Of a stretch of DNA of 64,000 bases, positions 1-8,122 are shown one piece after another. Each line of letters starts with the position of its first letter. The stretch's first letter is position 1. A model generated the notes under the pieces. It ran no database searches. It had not been told where the DNA came from and saw only the letters and a list, made by a program, of their open reading frames with translations. The stretch is taken from the IMG/VR virus record IMGVR_UViG_3300034159_000051, positions 62,001 through 126,000 of that record. One strand, given 5' to 3'. Source of the stretch: a virus. The translations under genes were made by a program, and so were the position numbers.

Positions 1-950
1 ATGTCCTTGCGGGCTTCGGCCATCAGCTCGTCGTAGCGCGGACGGAATTCCTGCCAGTCGCGCTCATGCGCCGCGACCGCATCGAACCCGCTGGCAAGAT
101 ACTGAACGCGCTCCAATGAATTGTAAGGAGAGGTAATGTCTCTCACCATGCCGCACAGCGCGGCGAGCGCGGCCTCGTGACCGGCGATCCGCTTGCCTTC
201 GGCCTGGATGAGCGCTTCCGCCTGCTCGGCCTCCTGGCGCTTCCTGGCGTCCTCCTCGGCTGCACGCTTGACACGCTCGGCGCGGAACGCTTCCAGCTCG
301 GCCCGGTCCGCCTCATCCCGCGTAAGTTTATCAATACTTTCCTTTAGAGACTTGATCGTAAAGACCTTGGCCTCGACGCGGTCGACATCCCCATTGATCG
401 CCTCCACGGTCGCCAGCCGGGCGCGGAGCGTCGCGCTGGTGTCGTCGGCGCTGATCATGCGGGCGGCGTCGAGAAAATCCAGGTCTTCCTTGATTTTCGC
501 TTCGCGCTTGGCTTCCTCAGCCTTCCAGACGTCAAGGTCTTTCCGAACCCGCTTAACCAGCGCGTCTATATCCTCAAGGATATCCTTTTTATCATCGTTC
601 ACGGCTTTGGTCTTATCGCGATACTCTTTCGTCAGCTGCTTCGCCGCCTCCTCGATTGGGGACTTGCGCAGCGTCAACTGCTGGTAAGCGAAGGAGGTGA
701 TCTCGTCGCGCTCGGCCTTCGTTCCGACGGTAAGCTTCCGCGCCTCAAAATCCTTGACGCGGTCCTTCAGCTCAGCCAGGAAAGCGGCGCGGATTTCCGC
801 TCTTATCAGAACCGACGAAGGCCTGCCATTGACATAGTCAATGGCGGACGATTTCAGCTCCAAGACGGCGATTTCCTGGCCGGTTGCGATCTTCGTCAGC
901 CCCGTCTCTTCGGAAGCCTCAGCCACATTTGGCATAGTCGAATTGTCCAT
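1..950 (-). CDS. Coiled-coil phage protein, 3' part cut by window edge
   Basis: Open minus-strand frame that runs off the left edge. The start ATG at 950 follows an AAAAGGGATCAG box. The visible 316 residues are rich in Ala, Glu, Lys and Arg and look strongly helical (KEEAK/AEEDARKRQEAEQ-type stretches), so a long coiled coil is likely. I do not recognise the family. It is the last visible gene of the Erf/YqaJ operon, so a recombination or DNA-metabolism accessory role is possible but not shown. Confidence 0.75.
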   Translation of the reverse strand, partial: MDNSTMPNVAEASEETGLTKIATGQEIAVLELKSSAIDYVNGRPSSVLIRAEIRAAFLAELKDRVKDFEARKLTVGTKAERDEITSFAYQQLTLRKSPIEEAAKQLTKEYRDKTKAVNDDKKDILEDIDALVKRVRKDLDVWKAEEAKREAKIKEDLDFLDAARMISADDTSATLRARLATVEAINGDVDRVEAKVFTIKSLKESIDKLTRDEADRAELEAFRAERVKRAAEEDARKRQEAEQAEALIQAEGKRIAGHEAALAALCGMVRDITSPYNSLERVQYLASGFDAVAAHERDWQEFRPRYDELMAEARKD

Positions 951-970
951 GATGATCTGATCCCTTTTGT

Positions 971-1237
971 TTACATCCTGTCTTTTTCGACGCGGGCGAT
1001 CCGCGACAGGATCTCCGGGACGCTTTCCCTGACTGCAACCGATTCCTCGGAGCCAAGAACATTGAGCCACGACTGATAATCATTTCGAAGCGTTGGCGTG
1101 TAGGAAACGATCGTATCGATCCGAATGATCGCGGAACGGTTATCCGCCAGCGTCAGGACGATGCTGCGCGTTTTGTAAAGCTCCGCCTCCATCATCGAAA
1201 GGACTTCCGCTGTGGTTGGAATAATCACGTCTTTCAT
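971..1237 (-). CDS. Hypothetical protein, 88 aa
   Basis: Small ORF starting MKDVIIPTTAEVL. The leader box AAGGGATCAGATCG lies just upstream of the ATG. The mid part (TRSIVLTLADNRSAIIRI) looks like beta strands. No family recognised. It lies between the coiled-coil gene and another small gene, all on the minus strand, so it is probably co-transcribed with the recombination genes. Confidence 0.7.
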   Translation of the reverse strand: MKDVIIPTTAEVLSMMEAELYKTRSIVLTLADNRSAIIRIDTIVSYTPTLRNDYQSWLNVLGSEESVAVRESVPEILSRIARVEKDRM

Positions 1238-1249
1238 CGATCTGATCCC

Positions 1250-1531
1250 TTATGCGCAGTCGCGAAGAATGTTGCAGATGGTCAGGCTGTCCCGACTTGG
1301 TTTCATTCGCCCGGACGGGCTATAAACATCTAGCTTCATGCCGACTGGTTTTTCGGCATCCTCGCGCCCAGCGAGCGCGGCCTCGTAGATGTCGAGAACT
1401 CGCTCCAATGCGAGCGTAGGATTGACGCGACTCATGCCGCCACGGCCGCGCGCCTCCTTAATGAAGTGGCGCAGTTCTCCGATGGAGATGTCTCCGCTTC
1501 TGGCGATGCGCTGCGCTTCTCGTTTATTCAT
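1250..1531 (-). CDS. Hypothetical protein, 93 aa
   Basis: Starts MNKREAQRIARSGDISIGEL behind an AAAAGGGATCAGATGA box. Basic N-terminus, mostly helical by composition. 14 bp downstream of the YqaJ-type exonuclease gene in the same direction. Function unknown. Confidence 0.7.
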   Translation of the reverse strand: MNKREAQRIARSGDISIGELRHFIKEARGRGGMSRVNPTLALERVLDIYEAALAGREDAEKPVGMKLDVYSPSGRMKPSRDSLTICNILRDCA

Positions 1532-1545
1532 TCATCTGATCCCTT

Positions 1546-2178
1546 TTATACGCCGTAGGCGCGAACGCGCTCGACGACGTCTGCAAGCTCATTGTTAAAC
1601 CTATCTACTTCGTTTGACAAGAGCCGAATATAGGCCGATTCCCGGTAGGCCCTCACCTTGTAATGCATCGTCTTCGCGCTGGGCGGCTTGCGATAGTAGA
1701 CAAAGAGATCTGTCCATTCCCTTTCTGCGACCCAGAGCTGGCCCTGGACCTGGGCCTTGAATTTTGGCGGGAAATCGGCCTTGAGAATCATCTCGATAAT
1801 CAAGTCAGGCAGGCAGGTTTTGATCTCCAGCATGCCGGCGGCGGCGATCAGGGAATCGGGCGACGCGCCCTTCTCGCCATTCTTGATGAACCCGACCTGC
1901 ACCGGCTCAGAGTCAGTCAGGAAGGCGTAAAACTCGCGCGCCTCGGCCTCCAGGTCTTTTCCCCGCTGCATGTGACGGTTGGAGTAGCTCTCCATCGGCT
2001 CGCCGGAGATAATCTCCCCGGCGAGCTGCAGCATGTATTTTCGGCGCGTCAAGCTTTCGGGCGTATCGCGTCCTTTGGCAGAGACGGTCCCGAACCTAGA
2101 GGCCGTCGGGATGCCTTTCCTGACCTGAAACCATCGATCAGTGCCTTGCTCAATATCGTCAAAGATTTCAATCGTCAT
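1546..2178 (-). CDS. YqaJ/lambda-Exo-type recombination exonuclease
   Basis: 210 aa. Start taken at MTIEIFDDIEQGTDRWFQVR because that ATG (2178) overlaps the Erf stop (ATGA); a longer frame upstream has no support. The opening EQGTDRWFQVRKGIPTASRF is the classic YqaJ entry motif. AASPDSL-like residues followed by LEIKTC give the D...ExK nuclease core, then QVQGQLWV. This family degrades one strand of dsDNA ends to make 3' tails for an annealing protein. Translational coupling to Erf supports a two-component recombinase. Normal length for the family. Confidence 0.92.
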   Translation of the reverse strand: MTIEIFDDIEQGTDRWFQVRKGIPTASRFGTVSAKGRDTPESLTRRKYMLQLAGEIISGEPMESYSNRHMQRGKDLEAEAREFYAFLTDSEPVQVGFIKNGEKGASPDSLIAAAGMLEIKTCLPDLIIEMILKADFPPKFKAQVQGQLWVAEREWTDLFVYYRKPPSAKTMHYKVRAYRESAYIRLLSNEVDRFNNELADVVERVRAYGV

Positions 2179-3125
2179 TTTTGGTTCTGCGCCCGAAGAG
2201 TCTCTCCCTTCTTTTTGCTGAGAGCCGCCACAGCGCGGTCGAAGTGCTGGGCGTGGATCTCTGCATAATTTCCAAACGCGACGCCGAACGCCTTGCTTGC
2301 CCATTTGCAGAAGGCGGCTTCGTTCACCTCGACCTCTTTGGCGAGCAGTTTTATCTGGATCAACTGCTCCTCGCTCAGCTTCTCCGGGCCGGACCCGCCG
2401 TTAGCATCGGCTGTCGCTGCATCGGCCGTCTCCTTGTCTTTTCGGCTGGCGAGGCCGAGGGCCGTCCTAAGCGTCGCCGTTTGCAGGATCGTGAGGGCTG
2501 AGTTGACCGCCTTATGGGGCGGTTTGTTGCCGGATGTATCTGGCCCCCCCCATAATTTAACTTTGATGCTGTGCCCGCCATGATGGGTGACGATGCAGGT
2601 CACCGTGATTTTCTGGCTGTACTCCCCAGGATTGTCGAGCGGTATCAGCTCTTGCTCGATTTCGAACCGGTGACTGATGCCGTACTTGCTTAGAGCCGGG
2701 ACGGCCTTGTCGTAGATCTCGGCCATCGTCGTATAGTCGTAGTCCGTATCCTTCTTGTCGGCCGCGCCCGCCTTCGCGGCGTAGCCGACATGAGCGTCCT
2801 TATCGAGCACTGTAATCTCGCCCTTGGCGAGGGCGAAAGCTTCGTCGAACTTACGCTTGGCTTCTGCGGCGGCAAAGCGCTCGTGCAAGGTCACAAGCTT
2901 ATCGATCGTCGCAAGAGCAGCTTCCCCGCCCGTCAAAGCAAGCTGTTGGATTGTGCTCATAATAGCCACGGACTGCGTTTGTTGAACCGGGGCTGTTTCT
3001 GCGACCTGGATGGGGACGCCATATCGTCCGCCAGAGACTACCTCGTGGCTTGTTTGGCGGTTTTCCTGGTGGTTTCTTTTATCGTTTTCCACGGGCTCGA
3101 AATCGTTTTTGTCGCCTGACGCCAT
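2175..3125 (-). CDS. erf: ERF-family single-strand annealing protein
   Basis: 316 aa. Start ATG 3125 preceded by GAAGGGATCAGGCA. The core carries DYTTMAEIYDKAVPALSKYG, HRFE, then VTCIVTHHGGHS and PHKAVNSALTILQTATLRTA, matching the conserved central and C-terminal blocks of ERF proteins. ERF proteins anneal complementary ssDNA in phage recombination or genome circularisation. The first about 55 residues are polar and may be a linker; MSTIQQLALTGG about residue 55 could be an alternative start. It overlaps the exonuclease start by 4 bp. Confidence 0.92.
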   Translation of the reverse strand: MASGDKNDFEPVENDKRNHQENRQTSHEVVSGGRYGVPIQVAETAPVQQTQSVAIMSTIQQLALTGGEAALATIDKLVTLHERFAAAEAKRKFDEAFALAKGEITVLDKDAHVGYAAKAGAADKKDTDYDYTTMAEIYDKAVPALSKYGISHRFEIEQELIPLDNPGEYSQKITVTCIVTHHGGHSIKVKLWGGPDTSGNKPPHKAVNSALTILQTATLRTALGLASRKDKETADAATADANGGSGPEKLSEEQLIQIKLLAKEVEVNEAAFCKWASKAFGVAFGNYAEIHAQHFDRAVAALSKKKGETLRAQNQK

Positions 3126-3232
3126 TGCCTGATCCCTTCGTTTCTTGGTATCGCTCCGAATGCAAGAATTATACTTACAAGCAGAATCACAGTCCAGCTA
3201 ATAGTTAGAATTACGCCCTTTAAAATCTTCAT
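3038..3232 (-). CDS. Possible small membrane protein, 64 aa
   Basis: MKILKGVILTISWTVILLVS begins a clear single membrane-spanning helix, with GTGAGG seven bases before the ATG. The C-terminal half overlaps erf out of frame for 88 bp, which is unusual here. The real product may be shorter or the ORF may be fortuitous. The hydrophobic start and ribosome site are the only support. Confidence 0.4.
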   Translation of the reverse strand: MKILKGVILTISWTVILLVSIILAFGAIPRNEGIRQWRQATKTISSPWKTIKETTRKTAKQATR

Positions 3233-3289
3233 CGCCTCACCCCATTTTTGGAGGAACGCGTGACTATTTCTCTCCGTTCTGATCCCTAT

Positions 3290-3315
3290 ATGAACGCCAA
3301 TCTACTGGCGTTCAT
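3290..3315. promoter_or_regulatory. Perfect palindrome ATGAACGCCA-N6-TGGCGTTCAT
   Basis: Ten-base arms with a six-base spacer, in the gap upstream of the minus-strand 3232 gene and erf. A near copy with a five-base spacer lies at 9444-9468 in front of the Rha gene. Two matching dyads in front of two transcription units suggest a shared operator. The S24-type repressor encoded at 5948-6586 is the obvious candidate ligand, by inference only. Confidence 0.6.
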
Positions 3316-3338
3316 TTGTAACTTCGAGGGGCGGAGCC

Positions 3339-3689
3339 TCAAGCCGCCCGGTTTTTCTCTTTGATCTGCCGATCAATTCTATTAAGATGCTCGGCTACGT
3401 CTCGACTGAAGCACTCGCTGTGCTTTTTGACCGTTCGCGCAGCCTTTCCTGACGCCGCAAACGCAAACCCGAACTGCGTGTCGTATGAGAGGGCGAGGCC
3501 GCGGGATTCGAGATCGCGCCACGCTTCGAGATCCGGCCCATCGCGCCCGGTCAAATACGTGTTCCGGGACGCAATGCCGAGCGGGTTTTGCGCCAAGCCA
3601 AGGCCGTGGCGGATCATGTTGCGCTGGTGCTCGCTCAGAATTGCGGGCGCTTCGAGCGTTTCCATCATCTCGCAGAAGTTCCTGCTCAT
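3339..3689 (-). CDS. Hypothetical protein, 116 aa
   Basis: Starts MSRNFCEMMETLEAPAILSE with AAAGGCGG upstream. Overlaps the stop of the repeat protein by 4 bp (ATGA). Mixed composition, basic C-terminus. No family recognised. Confidence 0.7.
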   Translation of the reverse strand: MSRNFCEMMETLEAPAILSEHQRNMIRHGLGLAQNPLGIASRNTYLTGRDGPDLEAWRDLESRGLALSYDTQFGFAFAASGKAARTVKKHSECFSRDVAEHLNRIDRQIKEKNRAA

Positions 3690-4078
3690 GACGCCGCCTT
3701 TCGGTTGTCGCGTAACCGCTTATCGCGCTCTGGGCTTTTGACCCGACCCTGGCCCGTTGGTCCTGGCCGATTATCGACTAAGCGTCGATCGTGATCCGGG
3801 TTTTTAACCCGGCCCTGGCCCGTTGGTCCGGGTCGATTCGTCGCCAAACGCCTGTCGTGCTCCGGGTTCTTGACGCGACCTTGTCCGGTCGGACCCGGTC
3901 GATTCGTCGCTAGACGCCTGTCGCGATCGGTGTCCTTGACACGACCTTGGCCTGTCGGACCCAATCTGTTCGATGCAAGGCGCTTGTCCCGCGAAGGGTC
4001 TTTGACGCGGCCCTGGCCGCCTTGCTTAACAGCAGGCTCATCCGCGGTCGGAGCCTCTTTTTCTTTGGTTTTCGCCAT
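3686..4078 (-). CDS. Tandem-repeat basic protein (five about 21-aa repeats)
   Basis: 130 aa. Start MAKTKEKE at 4078, behind GAGGGATCAAACA; an in-frame ATG five codons earlier lacks a ribosome site. After a short acidic head come five copies of a unit GQGRVK-x-P-x-x-D-x-RL-x-x-NRPGPT. The repeats are Arg/Lys/Gly/Pro rich and probably disordered, so nucleic-acid or scaffold binding is possible. The DNA repeats are also near identical (about 63 bp), so copy number may vary between isolates. Function unknown. Confidence 0.8.
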   Translation of the reverse strand: MAKTKEKEAPTADEPAVKQGGQGRVKDPSRDKRLASNRLGPTGQGRVKDTDRDRRLATNRPGPTGQGRVKNPEHDRRLATNRPGPTGQGRVKNPDHDRRLVDNRPGPTGQGRVKSPERDKRLRDNRKAAS

Positions 4079-4089
4079 TGTTTGATCCC

Positions 4090-4431
4090 TCATTTTTCAA
4101 GCCAAGTAACTTCCCACGGCCGCATGCCTGGGACGCCGTTCTGCCGCCGCATGGCGCGGTGGATCGGAAGCGGCTCTTTGGCGGGTTCTGGAGCGGATAC
4201 CGCGGCCGGCTTGTCCACACCTGCGTACTGGTCGGACGGCGTTGCGCAGTCGATTTCGATCAGCCTCGCGCGCCAATAGTCGCGGAGACGCTCGCGGCCA
4301 TAGGCATCCTGGATAGCCACATCGGCCACGGTCAGAAGCATGCACCAATGGCAGGGCGGGTGCTGATGGCAATGGCACTCGCCGCCTAGTTTTTCCTCGA
4401 TTTCATTATATTCATTATCCTGGTGGGTCAT
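4090..4431 (-). CDS. Cys/His-rich hypothetical protein, 113 aa
   Basis: Start MTHQDNEYNEIEEKLGG chosen because GGGAGGG lies eight bases before this ATG; eight more in-frame codons upstream lack such a site. Contains CHCHQHPPCHWC, a compact cluster that could bind zinc. Overlaps the next upstream gene by 4 bp. Function unknown. Confidence 0.7.
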   Translation of the reverse strand: MTHQDNEYNEIEEKLGGECHCHQHPPCHWCMLLTVADVAIQDAYGRERLRDYWRARLIEIDCATPSDQYAGVDKPAAVSAPEPAKEPLPIHRAMRRQNGVPGMRPWEVTWLEK

Positions 4432-4658
4432 AGCGTCTTCCCTCCCTGCCACCATGCCGCGACGATTTCATAAGGAAGATCGACGCATCTATTAGGGCGC
4501 CCATCAAGAGGGGTTATAATAGTCGCAGTTTGACCATTGCTAACAATGTAAGCAATTTCGTTTCGCGTGTAATAAACCAACACGTTTTTCCCATCCGGGG
4601 TAGTTATAACAAGGTCTTCTCTAGCCAACCCTCCAGGGATTTCCACAATTCCACTCAT
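4428..4658 (-). CDS. Hypothetical protein, 76 aa
   Basis: Starts MSGIVEIPGGLAREDLVITT; GAGGGAGG ribosome site upstream. Beta-rich composition. Coupled by ATGA overlaps on both sides. Not recognised. Confidence 0.7.
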   Translation of the reverse strand: MSGIVEIPGGLAREDLVITTPDGKNVLVYYTRNEIAYIVSNGQTATIITPLDGRPNRCVDLPYEIVAAWWQGGKTL

Positions 4659-5203
4659 AGCGCCTTGCCTCCCTCGCCAAATTCATGAACCGTCGCCTCG
4701 CAGTCGTCCTCGCCTTCATCATCAGCAAGGTGATCGTAATCATAGATCACGACGCGAGCCGGGCCGGTGCTGGAGACGCCGGAAACGACACCGCCGCTGA
4801 CCTCGATCTTGATCTCGGGAATGACGGGCAGAGGAGTTGCATCATCTCGGATGGCGTCTGCGATTTTCTTCGCCGTTACGCATGTTACGGTGGCAATTAG
4901 AGCGGTCGTTGGTCCAGGTGTGGTCGGCTTCGTATTCGCCCAGATGTCGGCGATCTTCCCGGCGCGCTCCCGTTCAGCCATTAGCGCCAGTTGGACGATG
5001 CTGCGTGTATTCGCAATGGCTTTATCGGGGCACCCATCCAGATTGGACTGGATGATCTCAAGATTGGACTGGATGATTTCCAGAACGATTTCATCGAGCG
5101 TCTTGTTTTTCGGCGCGGAGCGGATAACGGAGCCGGTTTCGGCCTTTTTCGCAAAAAGCGCGGATTTCGCGAGGTCGCCAAGGCTATTTTTGTCGTCGGT
5201 CAC
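4655..5203 (-). CDS. Hypothetical protein with duplicated LEIIQSN motif, 182 aa
   Basis: GTG start at 5203 overlaps the previous stop and follows GAGAGGATCAAGCC, a variant leader box. The frame is open further upstream but without start support. Middle part has LEIIQSN twice in a row (a 24-bp direct duplication at about 5036-5083). The C-terminus is acidic (LADDEGEDDCEA). Function unknown. Confidence 0.7.
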   Translation of the reverse strand: MTDDKNSLGDLAKSALFAKKAETGSVIRSAPKNKTLDEIVLEIIQSNLEIIQSNLDGCPDKAIANTRSIVQLALMAERERAGKIADIWANTKPTTPGPTTALIATVTCVTAKKIADAIRDDATPLPVIPEIKIEVSGGVVSGVSSTGPARVVIYDYDHLADDEGEDDCEATVHEFGEGGKAL

Positions 5204-5424
5204 GGCTTGATCCTCTCGATTGACCAAAGCGCCACGCCTCCGACAGAATGCTTGAGCCGGACAACCGGCTGGCCATGGCCGAGCCGCCAAGGCTCTCCGT
5301 CGATTTCGGTCTCGATAAATTCGTCCTTGCCGCGGATAGGGCGATACCGAACAGGCGTCCCGTCCGGGTGTTTGGCGATCCACGCCTGCAATTCGGGTTC
5401 TGACATCGGCTTGGGCGGCTTCAC
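5200..5424 (-). CDS. Hypothetical protein, 74 aa
   Basis: GTG start at 5424 after CGAGGTGAAACC gives VKPPKPMSEPELQAWIAKHP. The region has a compact acidic/aromatic composition (DEFIETEIDGEPWRLGHG). The longer frame to 5631 has no ribosome site. Not recognised. Confidence 0.65.
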   Translation of the reverse strand: MKPPKPMSEPELQAWIAKHPDGTPVRYRPIRGKDEFIETEIDGEPWRLGHGQPVVRLKHSVGGVALWSIERIKP

Positions 5425-5479
5425 GGTTTCACCTCGATAATGGAGTTTTGGGATGCAAAGATGCTCGACCGTAGCGCGT

Positions 5480-5848
5480 TCACGCGGCGACCCTCTCCAG
5501 GGCGCGTCGCACATCGAAGCAACGGCTTTCGATGTCGGTCCGCAGGCGGCGCTCGGCCTCAAGGGCTTGACAGACAGCCAAGTGATCGAAAGAGGAGTAC
5601 CTTTTGTCGCGCCGTTCAAACCAAAAGACATAGTTATCGTCCTGCATAGTCAGGCGTTCGATAACTACATCAAGAAATCGAATGAGGCGACCTCCGAGCA
5701 ATTTTCCATCCACCGTGAACCGACGGAGAAGCACCTTGACGGAGACGCGCTCGCTCGGCGCCAAAAAGTCAAACGGCCTCAACATGCTCTCGCGATCGTA
5801 ATGCTCTGCGAAATTTCGCGGGTCTCGTAAAATCGGTTTCGTAGTCAT
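5480..5848 (-). CDS. Hypothetical protein, 122 aa
   Basis: Start ATG 5848 with ACAGGGATCAGAACAG leader box. Contains VFWFERRDKRYSSFDHL. It is the first gene of the leftward group after the repressor; a TTGCCA-N17-TACTTT promoter-like sequence lies at about 5905-5935. Function unknown. Confidence 0.7.
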   Translation of the reverse strand: MTTKPILRDPRNFAEHYDRESMLRPFDFLAPSERVSVKVLLRRFTVDGKLLGGRLIRFLDVVIERLTMQDDNYVFWFERRDKRYSSFDHLAVCQALEAERRLRTDIESRCFDVRRALERVAA

Positions 5849-5947
5849 CTGTTCTGATCCCTGTTACCGGGCTCCGGTTGAAACCGAAAGCCTATATACT
5901 AAAAGTAGGCAGTTTCTAGACGCTTGGCAAGCGGAATTTTTTAAAAG

Positions 5948-6586
5948 TTAAGAATTTTGCCCAAGACGGCGAAGCCATGCGTCCACGGGGCATAAGATTC
6001 CAAGCAAATAGGAGTTGTACCACTCGATCTGCGTCAGGCTGACGACAGGCGCCTCTTTCGTGGTCGGCGCGAGGATGATGCGCTTGCCGACGAACGAAAG
6101 GCGGCGTAGTAATAGAGCGTCCCCGACCCTCGCCAGCACGATGTCATCCTGTTCCGGGTCCAGATGTCGCGCGAAAAAGAGGATGTCGCCGCGTTTGATC
6201 GAGGGCTCCATTCCGTCATCCGGCGCCGCCATCGCAAACCCGCCATCGAGCTTGAAACACGTTCCGGCGTAGCGCTTGGCGCGGACCGCCCCGGCGATCG
6301 CCGCGTCAACGGTCTTTTCCACAGTCAAAATGAGCGGGAGCAGATGCGGCAGCGGGGCCGTGAAATAGCTGGGCGGCTTCCGAAGCGCTTGCGCCAGGAT
6401 TTCGAGCAATTGTTGGCTCCAGCGCCTTTTTTTGCCGTGCTCCCATTGGGAAAGCGTCTGCGGCGAAATGCGCCGACCAAGAAGCGGCTCCAGCGCATCA
6501 ATAAGATCAGAGGCCTTCCATTTTAGCTCGAATCGAGCCATGACGATTCGTTGACCGACGAGCCTCCCAGGCGACGGCGCTGGCAT
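5948..6586 (-). CDS. HTH/S24-type phage repressor with substituted catalytic residues
   Basis: 212 aa. N-terminal Xre-like HTH: LIDALEPLLG, ISPQTLSQWEHGKKRRWSQQ (about residues 30-60). C-terminal S24 fold: PDDGMEPSIKRGDILFFARH (about 122-140) then LLLRRLSFVGKRIIL. In self-cleaving LexA/CI proteins these blocks read xDSMEPT and xVKRL; here Ser is Gly and the Lys is Arg, so autocleavage is probably lost while dimerisation is kept. It is divergent from the membrane gene at 6827. Likely the lysogeny or immunity regulator; how it would be inactivated is not visible. Confidence 0.88.
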   Translation of the reverse strand: MPAPSPGRLVGQRIVMARFELKWKASDLIDALEPLLGRRISPQTLSQWEHGKKRRWSQQLLEILAQALRKPPSYFTAPLPHLLPLILTVEKTVDAAIAGAVRAKRYAGTCFKLDGGFAMAAPDDGMEPSIKRGDILFFARHLDPEQDDIVLARVGDALLLRRLSFVGKRIILAPTTKEAPVVSLTQIEWYNSYLLGILCPVDAWLRRLGQNS

Positions 6587-6826
6587 GGTCGCTCCTTTGA
6601 AAAACTGGAGCCGACGAATCTTGACAAGTTAATCGGCGGGATTTAAATTTTAAGACGACGAGGCAAAAGTCAAGCTTTTCTTAGTAGCGTTTGTTCGGGT
6701 TAGCGTTGTCCAGATATATGCCCGATAAGACCGGGTCGCGGCGACAAACGCGACCCGTGTTAATTTTTATCCACGACACGGCGCATGGTGGCTTGCGCCC
6801 AGCTTGCAAAAGCGAGGGAAAGCCGC
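6587..6826. promoter_or_regulatory. Divergent control region with GGGTCGCG hairpin
   Basis: Non-coding gap between the repressor and the rightward membrane gene. It holds TTGACA at about 6622 and AT-rich stretches typical of opposing promoters. An eight-base inverted repeat GGGTCGCG/CGCGACCC sits at 6733-6756 and is followed by a short T-rich run, so it could act as a terminator, attenuator or operator. Confidence 0.5.
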
Positions 6827-8122
6827 ATGCACAAAGATCAGCCCAATCACCCCTATAAAGGCGTTTTCGCCGCCGTCGCCCTTATCGCCGTCATCATCGG
6901 CCTGCTTTCGGCTGGCGTGAATGGGTGGTTCGGCTGGCAGACCGGGAAAAACACCGCCTTCGTCGGCTGGATGCATTGGGGCTACGTCGCGGCGCTGGGA
7001 TCTGGCCTCTTTGACATTCTCAAAGATTTCCTGCCGATTTTGGTCGTGATGGCGCTTACCCGCAAAGGCTGGGATTGGCGCTTGCGCCTGATCGCCATTG
7101 TGGCGCCGACCGCGCTATGGATTCCGCTCGCTTACAATTCATGGACTTACGCCAGCGGTGCCGCCATGCTGATCCAGTCTAACATGGCGGGCGTTCATTC
7201 GACTGAGGTCGAAGATAAGCGCCTGCTCATGAACGAAAAAAAGAGCCTGTCGGCCAGGAAAAACGGCTGGGCGGCGGAAACCAAAGAGCCGACCGCGATC
7301 GAATCCGAGATCCAGGCCCACATGCTTGATCCAAAATGGAGATCGGCGGGGGAATGCGTTTTTGCGACAAATGACAAGGAGCGCGCCTATTGCAAACGCT
7401 ACCATGAGCTTGTCGCCGCCAAAAAACTCGCAGAGAGGCAGTTGGCCGAGCAGAAGAAAACAGACGACCGCTTGACCGCAATCGAGGAGAAGCTTTCGGG
7501 CATGGCGGCCGTCCTCGTTACGCCAGAGACGGCGAGCCTGCCGATCGAGGATGAGGAGACGCGCGCCAGCAAGGCCCACCTATGGGCCGCCCTTCTGGAG
7601 GGCATCCCGACGGGGCTCCCGGTCATCCTTTACGTTTTCGCCGTGCTTCTGACGACGGAAGCCGAGGCGGCGGCCAAGAAAAGGGCGGAGGAGGAGCAGG
7701 CTTTAGCGGCTATCCCTATGGTCGCAGCCAAGCCTGCACGCCGGGCGGCCGCGCCGAAGATCGCGCTAGAGCCAATGACTGAGCCGGAGGCTCAAAGAGC
7801 GGTCGAGGCCTTGCAGCCGGACGCCCCGGCCGAGCCCCTGGCTCTGCCGAAGCCAAGCGCCGAAGCCGATACTCGGGCGTTTGAGGCCGCGGTCGAACCC
7901 TTAACCGGAGACGTCGCTTTGCCCGCCATCATAGCGGCGTGCGAGGCCGCCGCCGGCCGCCCGGTCGACTCGCGGACGGTCGCCGCCTTCCTCCGCGGCA
8001 AGGCCGGCGTGAGAAAGCTTGAGACGCGGGCGTCTTACGAAGGCAAGCGCGCGGTTTGGTATGCCTTCAGCGGGGCCGGCAAGCGCAAAGGACCGCGCCT
8101 TGTCGCCAGCCGGGCCGCTTAG
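6827..8122 (+). CDS. Membrane protein with coiled-coil and C-terminal helical domain
   Basis: 431 aa. Start MHKDQPNHPYKGVF at 6827, after GAGGGAAAG; an in-frame start 14 codons earlier has no good site. Hydrophobic helices at about residues 10-30, 60-80 and 90-110, a Glu/Lys-rich helical stretch at about 130-225, a fourth membrane helix near 250-270, then an Ala/Pro/Glu-rich linker. The end (PAIIAACEAAAGR...AAFLRGKAGVRK) resembles a small winged-helix-like module. First rightward gene after the repressor. Function unknown. Confidence 0.8.
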   Translation: MHKDQPNHPYKGVFAAVALIAVIIGLLSAGVNGWFGWQTGKNTAFVGWMHWGYVAALGSGLFDILKDFLPILVVMALTRKGWDWRLRLIAIVAPTALWIPLAYNSWTYASGAAMLIQSNMAGVHSTEVEDKRLLMNEKKSLSARKNGWAAETKEPTAIESEIQAHMLDPKWRSAGECVFATNDKERAYCKRYHELVAAKKLAERQLAEQKKTDDRLTAIEEKLSGMAAVLVTPETASLPIEDEETRASKAHLWAALLEGIPTGLPVILYVFAVLLTTEAEAAAKKRAEEEQALAAIPMVAAKPARRAAAPKIALEPMTEPEAQRAVEALQPDAPAEPLALPKPSAEADTRAFEAAVEPLTGDVALPAIIAACEAAAGRPVDSRTVAAFLRGKAGVRKLETRASYEGKRAVWYAFSGAGKRKGPRLVASRAA

